Source: Variovorax paradoxus EPS
GTDB taxonomy: Bacteria; Pseudomonadota; Gammaproteobacteria; Burkholderiales; Burkholderiaceae_C
Length of the DNA: 64,000 nt
Assembly: GCF_000184745.1 (NCBI RefSeq)
Contig: NC_014931.1
Coordinates: 992,001 to 1,056,000, forward strand
Direction of reading: 5' to 3'
The notes under the pieces were generated by a model. It was not told where the DNA came from, did no database searches, and was given only the letters and a program-made list of their open reading frames with translations. The position numbers and the translations under genes were made by a program. This document shows positions 27,291 to 36,496 of this stretch, piece by piece. Position 1 is the stretch's first letter; each line of letters opens with the position of its first letter.

Positions 27291-29420
27291 ATGACCACGC
27301 TCCGCCTGCCGCGCTTCAGCCGCGCGGAGCTCCTGTTTTCCGGCAAGAGCTTCGCCGCCGCGATGCTCGCGATGTACCTGGCCAGCCGCGCCGGCCTGCC
27401 GCGGCCGTTCTGGGCGCTCATGACCACCTACATCGTGGCCCATCCGCTGGCCGGCGCGGTGCGCTCCAAGGCGGTGTACCGCTTCCTCGGCACGCTGATC
27501 GGCTGCACGGCGACGGTGCTGCTGGTGCCGGCGCTTTCGAACGCGCCCGAGCTGCTGACGCTGGTGCTCGCACTGTGGGTCGGCCTGTGCCTGTGCATCT
27601 CGCTCTTCGACCGCACGCCGCGCTCCTACGTCTTCATGCTCGCGGGCTATACGGCTGCGCTGATCGGTTTTCCGTCGGTGCAGACGCCGCTGGTGCTGTT
27701 CGACACCGCCGTGGCGCGCGTCGAGGAGATCGGCCTCGGCATCTTCTGCGCCACGCTGATCCACAGCCTCGTGCTGCCGACGGGGCTCGCGCCCACCGTG
27801 CTCGGCCTGCTCGACCGCACGCTGCACGACGCGCGCAAGTGGCTCGGCGACCTGCTGCAGCCGACCGGCCGCAAGAGCAGCGGCGATGCCGATCCCAAGC
27901 GCCTCGATGCCGACCGCCGCCGCCTCGCGGGCGACATCACGCAGCTGCGCCTGCTCTCCACCCACGTGCCCTTCGATACCACGCACCTGCGCTGGACGGC
28001 CGGCGCGATCCGCACGATGCAGGACCGCGTCGCCGCGCTCACGCCAGCGCTCTCGGCTGTCGAAGACCGGCTGCTCGCGCTCGAGGAGGCCGAAGGCGCG
28101 CTCGCTCCCGACGTGGCCGCCGTGCTCGCGCAGGCCGCGCAATGGCTGCGCGCCGAAGCCGAACCCGCGAGCGACGACACCTCGCGCGCCGAGCGCCTGC
28201 AAGCCTTGCGCAACGCCATCGCCGCACTGAGCGCCACACCGCAAGCCGACACCGCCGCGCAACCCACCGCCTGGGGCCGCGCCCTGCGCATCGGCCTCGC
28301 CGGCCGCCTCGAAGAACTTGTCGACGGCTGGAAGGCGTGCGCCCAACTGCGCCTCGATATCGACGAAGGCCTCAAGGGCGCCGCCCCGCTGCGCCGAACC
28401 GCCGCCCTCGGCAACCGCGCGCTGCACCGCGACTACGGCATGGCGCTGCTCTCCGCACTCGCGGCCGTCATCGCCATCTGCCTGTGCGGCGCGTTCTGGA
28501 TCCTCACGGGCTGGACCATGGGCTCGGTCGCCACCATGATGGCCGCCGTTTTCTGCTGCTTCTTCGCGACCATGGACGACCCGGTGCCGGCGATCCACGG
28601 CTTCCTGAAATGGACGCTGTGGTCCATTCCGATCTCCGCCGTCTACGTGCTGGTGCTCATGCCCACGGTGCAGGATTTCGGCATGCTGGTCGCCATCTGC
28701 GCGCCGCTCTTCCTGCTGCTGGGCTTGTACCTGCCGAGGCCGACGCACTTCATGCCCGCGATGGCGATGATCTTCGGCGTGGCCGGCACGCTCGCGATGC
28801 ACGACACCGCCAGCGCCGACCTCGTGAGCTTCATCAACAGCATGATCGGCCAGATCGTCGGCGTGCTGGTCGCGGCCCGCGTCACGCGTCTTGTGCGCTC
28901 GGTGGGCGCCGACTGGAGCGCGCGCCGCATCCAGCGCGCGACCTGGCGCGAGCTCGGCGAGATGGCCGCTTCTTCGCAACCGCAGTACGCGCAGGGCGAC
29001 GCCTATGCGGTGCGCATGCTCGACCGCATCGGCCTGCTCGCGCCGCGCATCGCGCAGGCCGGCGGCACCATCGAAGGCGTGGCCGCCAACGACGCGCTGC
29101 GCGACCTGCGCATGGGCGCCGACATCGCGGTGCTGCAGCGCGTGCGCGCGCAGTTGCCGCTTGCCCACTCGGCCGCGCTGCTGGGCGGCATCTCGCGCTT
29201 CTTCCGCCAGCGCGGCGAAGGCCGCATGACGCCGCGGCCGCAAGGCCTGCTGCCGCAGATCGACGACGCACTCAACGCGGTGCTCGCCGCGCGCGACACC
29301 TCTTCGGCATCACGCGCCGCCGTCACCGCGCTGGTGGGCCTGCGCCGCAACCTGTTCCCCGACGCGCCGCCAAAGCTTGCGGCCGTCCCCACCGCAGTCC
29401 GCCAAGGAGCCTCCACATGA
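27291..29420 (+). CDS. FUSC family inner-membrane efflux protein (AaeB-like)
   Basis: 709 residues with two hydrophobic halves: helices at about 20-180 (FWALMTTYIVAHPLAGAVRSKAVYRFLGTLIG, the FUSC signature) and about 375-535 (ALLSALAAVIAICLCGAFWILTGW), separated and followed by cytoplasmic stretches. AaeB-type proteins export aromatic carboxylic acids with an HlyD partner. The stop overlaps the DUF1656 start by four bases. This is the inner-membrane pump of the MarR-controlled operon. Confidence 0.92.
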   Translation: MTTLRLPRFSRAELLFSGKSFAAAMLAMYLASRAGLPRPFWALMTTYIVAHPLAGAVRSKAVYRFLGTLIGCTATVLLVPALSNAPELLTLVLALWVGLCLCISLFDRTPRSYVFMLAGYTAALIGFPSVQTPLVLFDTAVARVEEIGLGIFCATLIHSLVLPTGLAPTVLGLLDRTLHDARKWLGDLLQPTGRKSSGDADPKRLDADRRRLAGDITQLRLLSTHVPFDTTHLRWTAGAIRTMQDRVAALTPALSAVEDRLLALEEAEGALAPDVAAVLAQAAQWLRAEAEPASDDTSRAERLQALRNAIAALSATPQADTAAQPTAWGRALRIGLAGRLEELVDGWKACAQLRLDIDEGLKGAAPLRRTAALGNRALHRDYGMALLSALAAVIAICLCGAFWILTGWTMGSVATMMAAVFCCFFATMDDPVPAIHGFLKWTLWSIPISAVYVLVLMPTVQDFGMLVAICAPLFLLLGLYLPRPTHFMPAMAMIFGVAGTLAMHDTASADLVSFINSMIGQIVGVLVAARVTRLVRSVGADWSARRIQRATWRELGEMAASSQPQYAQGDAYAVRMLDRIGLLAPRIAQAGGTIEGVAANDALRDLRMGADIAVLQRVRAQLPLAHSAALLGGISRFFRQRGEGRMTPRPQGLLPQIDDALNAVLAARDTSSASRAAVTALVGLRRNLFPDAPPKLAAVPTAVRQGAST

Positions 29421-29623
29421 TCGGCGAAGCCAGTTTCTACGGCCTCTACCTGCCCTGGCTCATGGTGCTCGCCGCCGGTGCGTTGCTCGCGCTCTGGGGC
29501 GTGCGGCGCCTGCTCGCGGCCACCGGCCTGTACCGCTGGGTGTGGCACCCGGCGCTGTTCGACATGGCGCTCTACCTGCTGCTGCTCTACGCCCTGAGCC
29601 GCCTCACCTCACACCTTCAATGA
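29417..29623 (+). CDS. DUF1656 small membrane protein
   Basis: 68 residues with two transmembrane helices (about 10-30 and 45-62) joined by GLYRWVWHPALFDMALY, the conserved DUF1656 segment. These tiny proteins (AaeX-like) lie between FUSC/AaeB and HlyD/AaeA genes in efflux operons; the role is unknown. It overlaps the FUSC gene by ATGA and is followed by the HlyD gene after 13 bp. Confidence 0.9.
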   Translation: MIGEASFYGLYLPWLMVLAAGALLALWGVRRLLAATGLYRWVWHPALFDMALYLLLLYALSRLTSHLQ

Positions 29624-29636
29624 CGAAGAGATTCCC

Positions 29637-30548
29637 ATGACCGCCAGTTCATCTTCAGACAACTCCCAGATACAGCGCCTGCTGCGCGTCCTCCTCACCG
29701 TGGCCGTGGTGGCCGCGGCCGTCTGGGCCGGCTTCCGGCTCTGGGACCACTACGAGCTCGCGCCATGGACGCGCGACGGCCGCGTGCGCGCCAACGTGGT
29801 CCAGATCGCGCCCGACGTGTCGGGCCTCGTCACGGCCGTGCCGATCCAGGACAACCAATCGGTCGCCGCCGGCACGCTGCTGTTCGAGGTCGATCGCGCC
29901 CGCTACGACCTCGCTGTGCGTCAGGCGCAGGCCGCTCTGTCGGCACAACGCGCCGCGAGCGCGCAGGTGCAGCGTGAAAACGCGCGCAACGCGGGCCTGG
30001 ACGAACTGGTCTCCAAGGAAGCGCGCGAGCAGACCCGTTCGCGCCTCGAGCAGATGCGGGCTGCCGTCGCGCAGGCCGAGGTGGCGCTCGATTCCGCACG
30101 CCTCAATCTGCAGCGCGCCCAGGTGCGCGCGCCGGCCGACGGCCTCGTGACCAACCTCGATCTGCGCCAAGGAAGCTACGCCGCGGCGGGCAGGCCGGTG
30201 CTCGCGCTGGTCGATGCGCAGTCGTTCTACGTCGAAGGCTATTTCGAGGAAACGAAGCTGCCGCGCATCCACCTGGGCGACCGCGTGCGCGTCACGCCGA
30301 TGGGCGGCGGCGCGGTGCTCGAAGGCGCGGTCGACAGCGTGGCCGCCGGCATCGCCGACCGCGACCGCTCCACCAGCGCGAACCTGCTGCCCAGCGTGAA
30401 CCCGACCTTCAACTGGGTGCGCCTCGCGCAGCGCATTCCGGTGCGCGTGAAGCTAGACCCGCTGCCCGAAGGCGCGCGGCTCGTCGCGGGCCAGACGGTG
30501 ACCGTGCAGGTGCTGGAGCACGGCGCGGCCGCCCCGAAGAAGGGATGA
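29637..30548 (+). CDS. HlyD/AaeA family periplasmic adaptor
   Basis: 303 residues. An N-terminal membrane anchor (about 15-35) is followed by a split biotinyl-lipoyl domain (ANVVQIAPDVSGLVTAVPIQDNQSV and VRAPADGLVTNLDLRQGSYAAAG) flanking an alpha-helical hairpin (about 85-160), then a beta-barrel (YVEGYFEETKLPRIHLGDRVRV). It bridges the FUSC pump and the outer-membrane factor encoded 4 bp downstream. Confidence 0.93.
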   Translation: MTASSSSDNSQIQRLLRVLLTVAVVAAAVWAGFRLWDHYELAPWTRDGRVRANVVQIAPDVSGLVTAVPIQDNQSVAAGTLLFEVDRARYDLAVRQAQAALSAQRAASAQVQRENARNAGLDELVSKEAREQTRSRLEQMRAAVAQAEVALDSARLNLQRAQVRAPADGLVTNLDLRQGSYAAAGRPVLALVDAQSFYVEGYFEETKLPRIHLGDRVRVTPMGGGAVLEGAVDSVAAGIADRDRSTSANLLPSVNPTFNWVRLAQRIPVRVKLDPLPEGARLVAGQTVTVQVLEHGAAAPKKG

Positions 30549-30552
30549 CGCC

Positions 30553-32025
30553 ATGACCCGCTTCGCTTTTCGCATGGCCTCATTGGCGGTCGCTGCCGGG
30601 CTTGCCGCGTGCGCAGCGGTCGGCCCCGACTACAAGCAGCCCGCCGATGCGCTCGCCAGCCAGCCCGCTGCGGCAAAGCCCTTTGCCGAATCTCCCGCGA
30701 ACTCGGCGCCGCTGCCTCCGCACTGGTGGCGCCTGTACCACGACCCGCTGCTCGACAAGCTCGTCACGCAGGCTCTCGCCCACAACACCGACCTGCGCCA
30801 GGCGGTGGCAAACCTCGAACGCGAACGCGCCATCGAGTCCGAAGTGGCCGGCGCGCAGCGCCCCACGTTGGGCGTGAACGGCGGCCCGTCGTTCGGCCAT
30901 GTCTCGGGCCTCTCGCTGCTGCAGAAGGGCTACGAGCCGCCGAGCCGCTTCAACTACAGCGCGGGTGCATCGCTGTCGTACCAGGTCGACCTGTTCGGCC
31001 AGATCCGCCGCAGCATCGAAGCAGCCGGCGCCAACACCGAAGCCGCCGCTGCCGCGCTCGATCTCGTGCGCGTGAACGTCGCCGCCGGCACCGCGCGTGC
31101 CTACGCCGAGGCCTGCTCGACAGGCCTGCGCCTGCAGATCGCCGAGAAGTCCGTCGCGCTGCAGCAGGACGCGGTGAATGTCACCGACCGCCTGCAGCGC
31201 GCCGGCCGCGCCGGCACCATCGACACCAGCCGCGCGCGTGCGCAGCTCGAGCAACTGAACGCCGCGCTGCCGCCGCTGAAGGCCGAGCGCCAGGGCGCGC
31301 TCTACCGCCTCGCCACGCTGACCGGCGCACTGCCGCAGGACTTTCCGCGCGAGGTGGCCGACTGCACCGTGCCCCCACGCGTGGCCGGCACGCTGCCCGT
31401 GGGCGATGGCGCGGCCCTGCTGCGTCGCCGCCCCGACATTCGCCAGGCCGAGCGCAGCCTCGCGGCATCGACCGCGCGCATCGGCGTGGCCACGGCCGAT
31501 CTCTATCCGAAGGTCACGCTCGGTCTCTCGGCTTCATCGGCCGGCCCGGCCGCCGACTTCGGCCGCAAGGACACGATGAGCTGGAGCATGGGTCCGCTGA
31601 TCTCCTGGACGATCCCCAACACCGGCATCGCGCAGGCCCGCATCGCCGAGGCCGAAGCCACCACGCGCGGCGTGCTTGCCAAGTTCGACGGCACCGTGCT
31701 CACCGCGCTGCGCGAAACCGAAACCGCGCTCGGCACCTACGCCCGCGAACTCGACCGCCATGCCGCGCTGCAGGCCTCGCGCGACGAAAGCGCGAAGGTC
31801 GCGGCGCAGGCTCGCCAGCTCTACAAGAACGGTCGCACCGCCTACCTAGACGCGCTCGATGCCGAGCGCTCCCTCGCGGCAAGCGACGCGGCCCTGGCCG
31901 CCAGCGAAGCGCAACTGGGCGACGACCAGGTGGTGCTCTTCATGGCGCTCGGCGGCGGCTGGGAGCCCGATGAATCCAGCGCCGTTGCACTCGACAGCAA
32001 CACGGCAGCAACCACGAAGCAATGA
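30553..32025 (+). CDS. RND/NodT-type outer-membrane efflux factor
   Basis: 490 residues. A lipoprotein signal (AAGLAACAAVGPDYKQP, Cys20) matches the NodT family, whose mature sequence begins VGPDYxxP. Two TolC-like repeats follow (NTDLRQAVANLERERA and RRRPDIRQAERSLAASTARIGVATADLYPKV), and the C-terminal hairpin contains YKNGRTAYLDALDAERSL. It forms the outer-membrane exit duct with the adaptor and FUSC pump. It overlaps the MFS gene by four bases. Confidence 0.94.
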   Translation: MTRFAFRMASLAVAAGLAACAAVGPDYKQPADALASQPAAAKPFAESPANSAPLPPHWWRLYHDPLLDKLVTQALAHNTDLRQAVANLERERAIESEVAGAQRPTLGVNGGPSFGHVSGLSLLQKGYEPPSRFNYSAGASLSYQVDLFGQIRRSIEAAGANTEAAAAALDLVRVNVAAGTARAYAEACSTGLRLQIAEKSVALQQDAVNVTDRLQRAGRAGTIDTSRARAQLEQLNAALPPLKAERQGALYRLATLTGALPQDFPREVADCTVPPRVAGTLPVGDGAALLRRRPDIRQAERSLAASTARIGVATADLYPKVTLGLSASSAGPAADFGRKDTMSWSMGPLISWTIPNTGIAQARIAEAEATTRGVLAKFDGTVLTALRETETALGTYARELDRHAALQASRDESAKVAAQARQLYKNGRTAYLDALDAERSLAASDAALAASEAQLGDDQVVLFMALGGGWEPDESSAVALDSNTAATTKQ

Positions 32026-33239
32026 TGTCGACAGCAAGGCCGTCGCAACGCCCGCACGCGCCGCTGTGGCTGCTCGCGCTGGTCACCTTCAGCGGCACGC
32101 TGGCGATGCACATCTTCGTACCCGCCCTGCCGATCGCCGCGAAGAACCTCGGCGCCGGCATCAGCGCGATGCAGATGACGGTGAGCCTCTACATCTTCGG
32201 CCTCGCCGTCGGGCAGTTGCTCTACGGCCCGATGGCCGACCGCTTCGGCCGGCGCCCCGTGCTGCTGTTCGGGCTCGGCCTCTACTCGGTGGCGGGGCTC
32301 GTCGCCGCGCTCTCGCCCGATGTGCATGCGCTCATCACGGCGCGGCTGTTCCAGGCGATCGGCGGCTGTGCGGGCCTCGTGCTGGGCCGCAGCATCGTGC
32401 GCGATACGGCCGGGCCGCAGGAGGCCACGCGACGCCTCGCGCTGATGAACCTGATGGTCACCGTCGGCCCGAGCATCGCGCCACTGGTCGGCGGCGCGCT
32501 CGCCACCGCGCTCGGATGGCGCTCGATCTTCTATGCGCTCTTCGCGCTGGGCATCGTCGGCCTGCTCTTCACCTGGCGCCTCTTGCCCGAGACCGGCACG
32601 CCGGGCGCGCGGCTCGATGCCTCGGCGCTCGCGCGCAACTACGGCCAGTTGCTGCGCTCGCCCGCGTTCCTCGGCTTCTCGATCGGCGGCGGCTGCGCGA
32701 CCACCTCGATGTATGCCTTCATCGCCTCCGCGCCCTTCATCTTCGTGGACCAGTTGCACCGCCCGGCGCACGAGGCGGGCATCTACCTCGCGATTTTGGT
32801 GTCGGGTGTGTGGCTCGGCAGCTTTCTCACGAGCCATCTGATCCAACGCGTGCGCGTGGACCGCCTCATGATCCGCTCCAACGCGCTCAGCGTGCTCGCG
32901 GCCTTCGTGCTGCTGGGCGGGGTGGTGACGGGACATCTTTCGGTGCCGCTGGCGGTGGGCACCATGTTCCTCTACACCGTCGGCGCTGGCATGGCCTCGC
33001 CGGCCGCATTGACGCAGGCGATCAGCGTCAACCCGCAAGTCATCGGCTCGGCCTCGGGCCTCTATGGTTCGACGCAGATGGCGGTGGGCGCGCTGTGCAC
33101 GGCGCTGGCCGGCATGGGCCACACGAATCCGGCACTGGCCGCGGCCCTCGTGCTGGCCGGGGCGGGCATCGTGGCGCAGTTGTCGTTCGCGATGGCACTG
33201 CGCCACCAGAAGAAGCTCGCGGGCGCAGCCGCGGACTGA
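32022..33239 (+). CDS. MFS multidrug transporter, Bcr/CflA type
   Basis: 405 residues with 12 predicted helices. The MFS loop 2-3 motif is YGPMADRFGRRPVLLFGL, and the drug-efflux motif C region is NLMVTVGPSIAPLVGGALA. Bcr/CflA members export bicyclomycin, chloramphenicol or sulfonamides; the substrate here is unknown. It is the last gene of the MarR operon and gives it a second, independent exporter. The next gene is convergent, 10 bp away. Confidence 0.92.
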   Translation: MMSTARPSQRPHAPLWLLALVTFSGTLAMHIFVPALPIAAKNLGAGISAMQMTVSLYIFGLAVGQLLYGPMADRFGRRPVLLFGLGLYSVAGLVAALSPDVHALITARLFQAIGGCAGLVLGRSIVRDTAGPQEATRRLALMNLMVTVGPSIAPLVGGALATALGWRSIFYALFALGIVGLLFTWRLLPETGTPGARLDASALARNYGQLLRSPAFLGFSIGGGCATTSMYAFIASAPFIFVDQLHRPAHEAGIYLAILVSGVWLGSFLTSHLIQRVRVDRLMIRSNALSVLAAFVLLGGVVTGHLSVPLAVGTMFLYTVGAGMASPAALTQAISVNPQVIGSASGLYGSTQMAVGALCTALAGMGHTNPALAAALVLAGAGIVAQLSFAMALRHQKKLAGAAAD

Positions 33240-33249
33240 AGAACGACGC

Positions 33250-33822
33250 TCAGCGCGTGAACAGCCAACCGCCCTTGGGCTGGCGCACGAGCTCGTGGCG
33301 GCGCACCGATTGCTCCTCGCCGTCGTCGCCCACGTACACCACGTCGAAGCGCAGCAGCTTGGGCGACACCATCTTCCAGTTCTGGATGCGCTTGACGGTC
33401 ACGCAGGCCGTCTTGTCGTGGTACTGCATCTGCGCCATCGGCCCGCCCTGGAAGCCGGTGCCGTCGAACAGCCGGCCCGGCGCCGCGAAGGGGTTGAGCA
33501 CCGCGCCGTTGCGGTCGGTGATGCAGCCTTCGGTGCGCACGAACGATTCGATGGTCGGCGCGGCGCCGCGAACCACCTTGGCCACAGCCGGGCTGGGCGT
33601 CTTGCCGCCGATGACTTCGCGGATGCGCTCGACCTGCTCGCCGGTGATCGGTGCGAGCCCGTCCTTCGACACCACCGCGGGCGGAGGGGCGGGCGGCGCA
33701 GTTGCCGCGGCGGGCCCGGGCGCCGGTTGCAGCGAGGCGAAAAAGCTGCAACCTGCCAGCAGTGCCACGGGCACTGTGGAAGCCAATGCGGCGGCCGTGG
33801 TTCTGGTTCTTCTGAATGTCAT
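33250..33822 (-). CDS. Hypothetical lipoprotein
   Basis: 190 residues with a lipobox (VALLAGC, Cys25) after a Thr/Ala-rich signal, then a Pro/Ala linker (about 35-55) and a globular part of about 130 residues that I cannot assign (GEQVERIREVIGGKTPSPAVAKV; EGCITDRNGAVLNPFAAPGRLF; VYVGDDGEEQSVRRHELVRQPKGGWLFTR). The C-terminal strands look like a small beta-sheet domain. Most likely periplasmic, anchored to a membrane. It converges with the efflux operon and lies downstream of the pseudouridine synthase-like gene, from which it may be independently transcribed. Confidence 0.75.
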   Translation of the reverse strand: MTFRRTRTTAAALASTVPVALLAGCSFFASLQPAPGPAAATAPPAPPPAVVSKDGLAPITGEQVERIREVIGGKTPSPAVAKVVRGAAPTIESFVRTEGCITDRNGAVLNPFAAPGRLFDGTGFQGGPMAQMQYHDKTACVTVKRIQNWKMVSPKLLRFDVVYVGDDGEEQSVRRHELVRQPKGGWLFTR

Positions 33823-33908
33823 GGCTCGGTCTCCCTGTCGGCGGCGCGAGCCGCTTGCTGAAAATTTCGGGCCGCAAGCGCGAGGCGGGCGGCGCGTCGT
33901 TCTTCTCT

Positions 33909-33929
33909 TTCTTCTTCTTCTTCTTCTTC
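33909..33929. repeat. Trinucleotide microsatellite (TTC)7
   Basis: Seven TTC units immediately beyond the stop codon of the RsuA-like gene (stop at 33934), outside coding sequence. On the transcribed minus strand it is (GAA)7. Confidence 0.9.
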
Positions 33930-33933
33930 GATC

Positions 33934-34659
33934 TCAAAAGCGTTCGTGCGGCGCCAGGTAGCGCCACTGGCCGGGCTGCAACCCCGCGAGCGGCACGCGC
34001 CCGATGCGGATGCGCCGCATCGCGACGATGGTCAGGCCCATCTGGTCGCACAGGTGTGCGATCTGCCCCGGCCGCGCGCCCTTGAGCGCGAAGCGCAGGC
34101 CCGTCTGCTTGCCGTCCTCGGCCTGACGGCCGATGCTCACGCGGGCTGGCGACCGCTCGAAGCGCATCAGCACTTCGGGGCTCACCGTGCCGGCCACGTC
34201 GACCATCACCTCGTGCTCGAGGATGCCGGCGTCTTCCTGCAGCTTGCGCTCGATGCGGAACTCCTGCGTATAGGCCACGAGACCGCTGGCGCCGGTTTCC
34301 AGCGGCGTCATGCAGTGCTGGCCCTTCAGGTGCGCGGGCAGGAATTTCTGGCCGGCGCGTTCGGGCTCGTGGTGGTTCGCGGCCACGAGCAGCCTGTGCG
34401 CGTTGTCGGTCGGCATGCCGGCCGGCTTGTAGAGCAGCATCGTCACGGGCACCACCGGCTCGGGCTTGGCGCCGGCCGCAATTTCGACCTGCTGGTGCGC
34501 CTGCACGCGCGACTGCGGCAGCACCGCGGGCACGCCATCGACGCGCACCGCGCCGTTCTCGATCAGCAGTTCGGCCTCGCGCCGCGACACGCCGGCGAGG
34601 GCGGCCACGCGCTTGGCGAGGCGAATGCCTTCGTCGTCGGGAGCGTTGTTGTTCTTCAT
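33934..34659 (-). CDS. RsuA/RluB-family S4-domain protein lacking the catalytic aspartate
   Basis: 241 residues with the layout of RsuA/RluF pseudouridine synthases: an S4 RNA-binding domain (about 10-65, RLAKRVAALAGVSRREAELLIENGAVRVDG) and a catalytic-type domain (about 70-240) beginning MLLYKPAGMPTD. The normally invariant G-R-L-D-x-x-T-x-G-L reads TPLETGASGL, so the nucleophilic aspartate is glutamate and the preceding arginine is proline. Activity as a synthase is therefore doubtful; an RNA-binding role is more likely. It overlaps the upstream Nudix-lactamase gene by ATGA. Confidence 0.83.
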   Translation of the reverse strand: MKNNNAPDDEGIRLAKRVAALAGVSRREAELLIENGAVRVDGVPAVLPQSRVQAHQQVEIAAGAKPEPVVPVTMLLYKPAGMPTDNAHRLLVAANHHEPERAGQKFLPAHLKGQHCMTPLETGASGLVAYTQEFRIERKLQEDAGILEHEVMVDVAGTVSPEVLMRFERSPARVSIGRQAEDGKQTGLRFALKGARPGQIAHLCDQMGLTIVAMRRIRIGRVPLAGLQPGQWRYLAPHERF

Positions 34660-36356
34660 CGGGCGCCCGTCTGTTGTTGTTGCTGCTGCTGTTGCAGATG
34701 CTGGATGCGCGCAACATGCGCGGCCAGCGAACGCGCGGCCACCGGCCACATGCGTTCGGGCACATCGTCGTAGGCGATCGGCAGCCATTGCTCGGGCGTG
34801 CCGCCCGGCTGCGCCTGCATGGCCGCCGCGATCTTTGCCTCGCGCTTGAGCCGGTGCGCCTTCAGGTGCGCGATGGCGTTGCGCGCAAAGCCGATCACGT
34901 AGCCGTGGGCAGGCAGGATGAATTCGACGAGGCCCTCGGCACAGGCCGCATCGAGCGTGTCGAGCGAGTCGAGGTAGGCCGTCATGTCGCCATCGGGCGG
35001 ATCGATCACGGTGGTGCTGCCGTTCAGGATGTGGTCGCCCGAGAACAGCAGGCCGTCTTCTTCGAGCACCAGGCACAGGTGGTTGGCCGCGTGGCCGGGC
35101 GTGTGGATCACGCGCAGCGTGTGGGTGATGGGCTCGCCCTCGGCGGTGGTGCCCGAGAGCGCGAGGCGCTCGCCGTTGATCAGCGAGCGCTCGGGCGTGA
35201 AGCGCGCCGTGGCGCGTGCGGTCGGCGCCGAGGGCAGGCCGAGGATCGGCGGCTTGGTCGTCTTGCACAACGCCTGCAGCGGCGCGGCGCCCGGCGAGTG
35301 GTCGGCATGCGAATGCGTGCACACGATCATGCGGATGTCGCCATGCGTCATGCGCCAGAGGCGGCCGATGTGGTCGAAGTCGTTCGGGCCCGGGTCGATC
35401 ACCAGGTAGCCCGTGGTCGCATCGCCCACGATGTAGGTGTTGGTGCCCGGGCCGGTCATGGCGCTCGGGTTGGGAGCGGTGAGGCGCTGCACGTTCTTCA
35501 AGAGCGCCACCGGCTGCTCGCTCTGCCAGTCGAGCGCATGCACCAGTTGGCCGTCGGGGCAGACCAGCGCGAGCTCGCCGTAGGGCGAATCGCTTTCCAT
35601 GTAGCGCACGTCCTCGCCCTTGAGAAAGCCCGCGCGCGGGCAGCTGGTCCAGAGCGGCGCCTCGCCATTGCCGTTGGGCGCACAGGCCGCGAGCACCGCA
35701 TCGACCGTCGCATAGGCGGCCATGCGCTGCAGCGTGCGCACGGTCGGGAAGATCATGAAGAAGTTGCCCGCCGCGTGGCGCGCGAGCGCATCGGCGGGGC
35801 GCACCCAGCAGGGCTCGAACTGCTCGCTCTCGTCGGCCGTGGGCACCTGGCCTTCGGGCATGCGCGCGACGAGAAAGGGCACGTCGAAGCGCTTGGGCAG
35901 GTCACGGTCGGTGATCCAGTGCGCGAAAGTGAACACCTGGTCCGATGCCAGCACCAGCCCGCGTGCCGCGCACTGGTCGGCGAAAGCGGTGCCCGCGGTG
36001 TCGCCGCGGTCCATGGCGGCGATGTCTTCGGCGCTCACGGGGCGGCCGTCGGCGTGGTGCGCGAGCAGCACGCCCAGTTCTTCAAAGGCCTCGCGGATGG
36101 CTGCGATGGCCTGGGTGCGCTGGATGCGGCTCTGGGTGGGGCGGCGGGTGGCGATGCGCTTGGCGGCTTCGTCGGCCGCGTCGATGTGGCCGCCGGGAAA
36201 AACATAGGCGCCCGGCGCAAAGCTCGCGGTGGCCGAGCGGCGGGTCATCAGCACCTCGATGCCGGCGGGCGTGTCGCGCAGCAGCAGCACGGTGGCGGCG
36301 GCGTGCACGGGCGCGGGCTCGCGTGCGGGGTGAATCAGTTGGGAGAAGCGGACCAT
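34656..36356 (-). CDS. Nudix hydrolase - metallo-beta-lactamase fusion protein
   Basis: 566 residues in two enzymatic domains. A Nudix domain (about 15-240) has FPGGHIDAADE and, after an insert of about 25 residues, REAFEELGV as the Nudix box halves. A metallo-beta-lactamase domain (about 290-500) carries THSHADHSPG (HxHxDH), TPGHAANHLC and GDHILNGS ligands, as in the LACTB2-like hydrolases, followed by a C-terminal helix (about 515-550). The tail ends in eight consecutive glutamines before TGAR. Substrate unknown; such fusions are annotated as MBL/Nudix hydrolases. The start was set at MVRFSQLIHP. Confidence 0.88.
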   Translation of the reverse strand: MVRFSQLIHPAREPAPVHAAATVLLLRDTPAGIEVLMTRRSATASFAPGAYVFPGGHIDAADEAAKRIATRRPTQSRIQRTQAIAAIREAFEELGVLLAHHADGRPVSAEDIAAMDRGDTAGTAFADQCAARGLVLASDQVFTFAHWITDRDLPKRFDVPFLVARMPEGQVPTADESEQFEPCWVRPADALARHAAGNFFMIFPTVRTLQRMAAYATVDAVLAACAPNGNGEAPLWTSCPRAGFLKGEDVRYMESDSPYGELALVCPDGQLVHALDWQSEQPVALLKNVQRLTAPNPSAMTGPGTNTYIVGDATTGYLVIDPGPNDFDHIGRLWRMTHGDIRMIVCTHSHADHSPGAAPLQALCKTTKPPILGLPSAPTARATARFTPERSLINGERLALSGTTAEGEPITHTLRVIHTPGHAANHLCLVLEEDGLLFSGDHILNGSTTVIDPPDGDMTAYLDSLDTLDAACAEGLVEFILPAHGYVIGFARNAIAHLKAHRLKREAKIAAAMQAQPGGTPEQWLPIAYDDVPERMWPVAARSLAAHVARIQHLQQQQQQQQTGAR

Positions 36357-36496
36357 GGGGTGATTATCGGGAGCGGTGCGATGCGCGTGTGGCACGGTGC
36401 ATAAGCTCATGAGCCGACGGGCATGAGCCGCGCGCCACAATCCGCTTTTTGCATCGTCTGTTCCGTCCACACCGTCGGTCTCGCAGAAAGACAGTC

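Noticed and set aside
26793..29243. Long open frame antisense to the FUSC and MarR genes
   Set aside because: It mirrors high-GC codon bias of real genes on the plus strand; the translation is Arg/His/Ala-rich, without any domain, and the plus-strand genes have operon structure.
34656..34700. CAG/CAA run as a repeat-expansion element
   Set aside because: Only eight glutamine codons with mixed CAA/CAG; recorded as part of the fusion protein instead.
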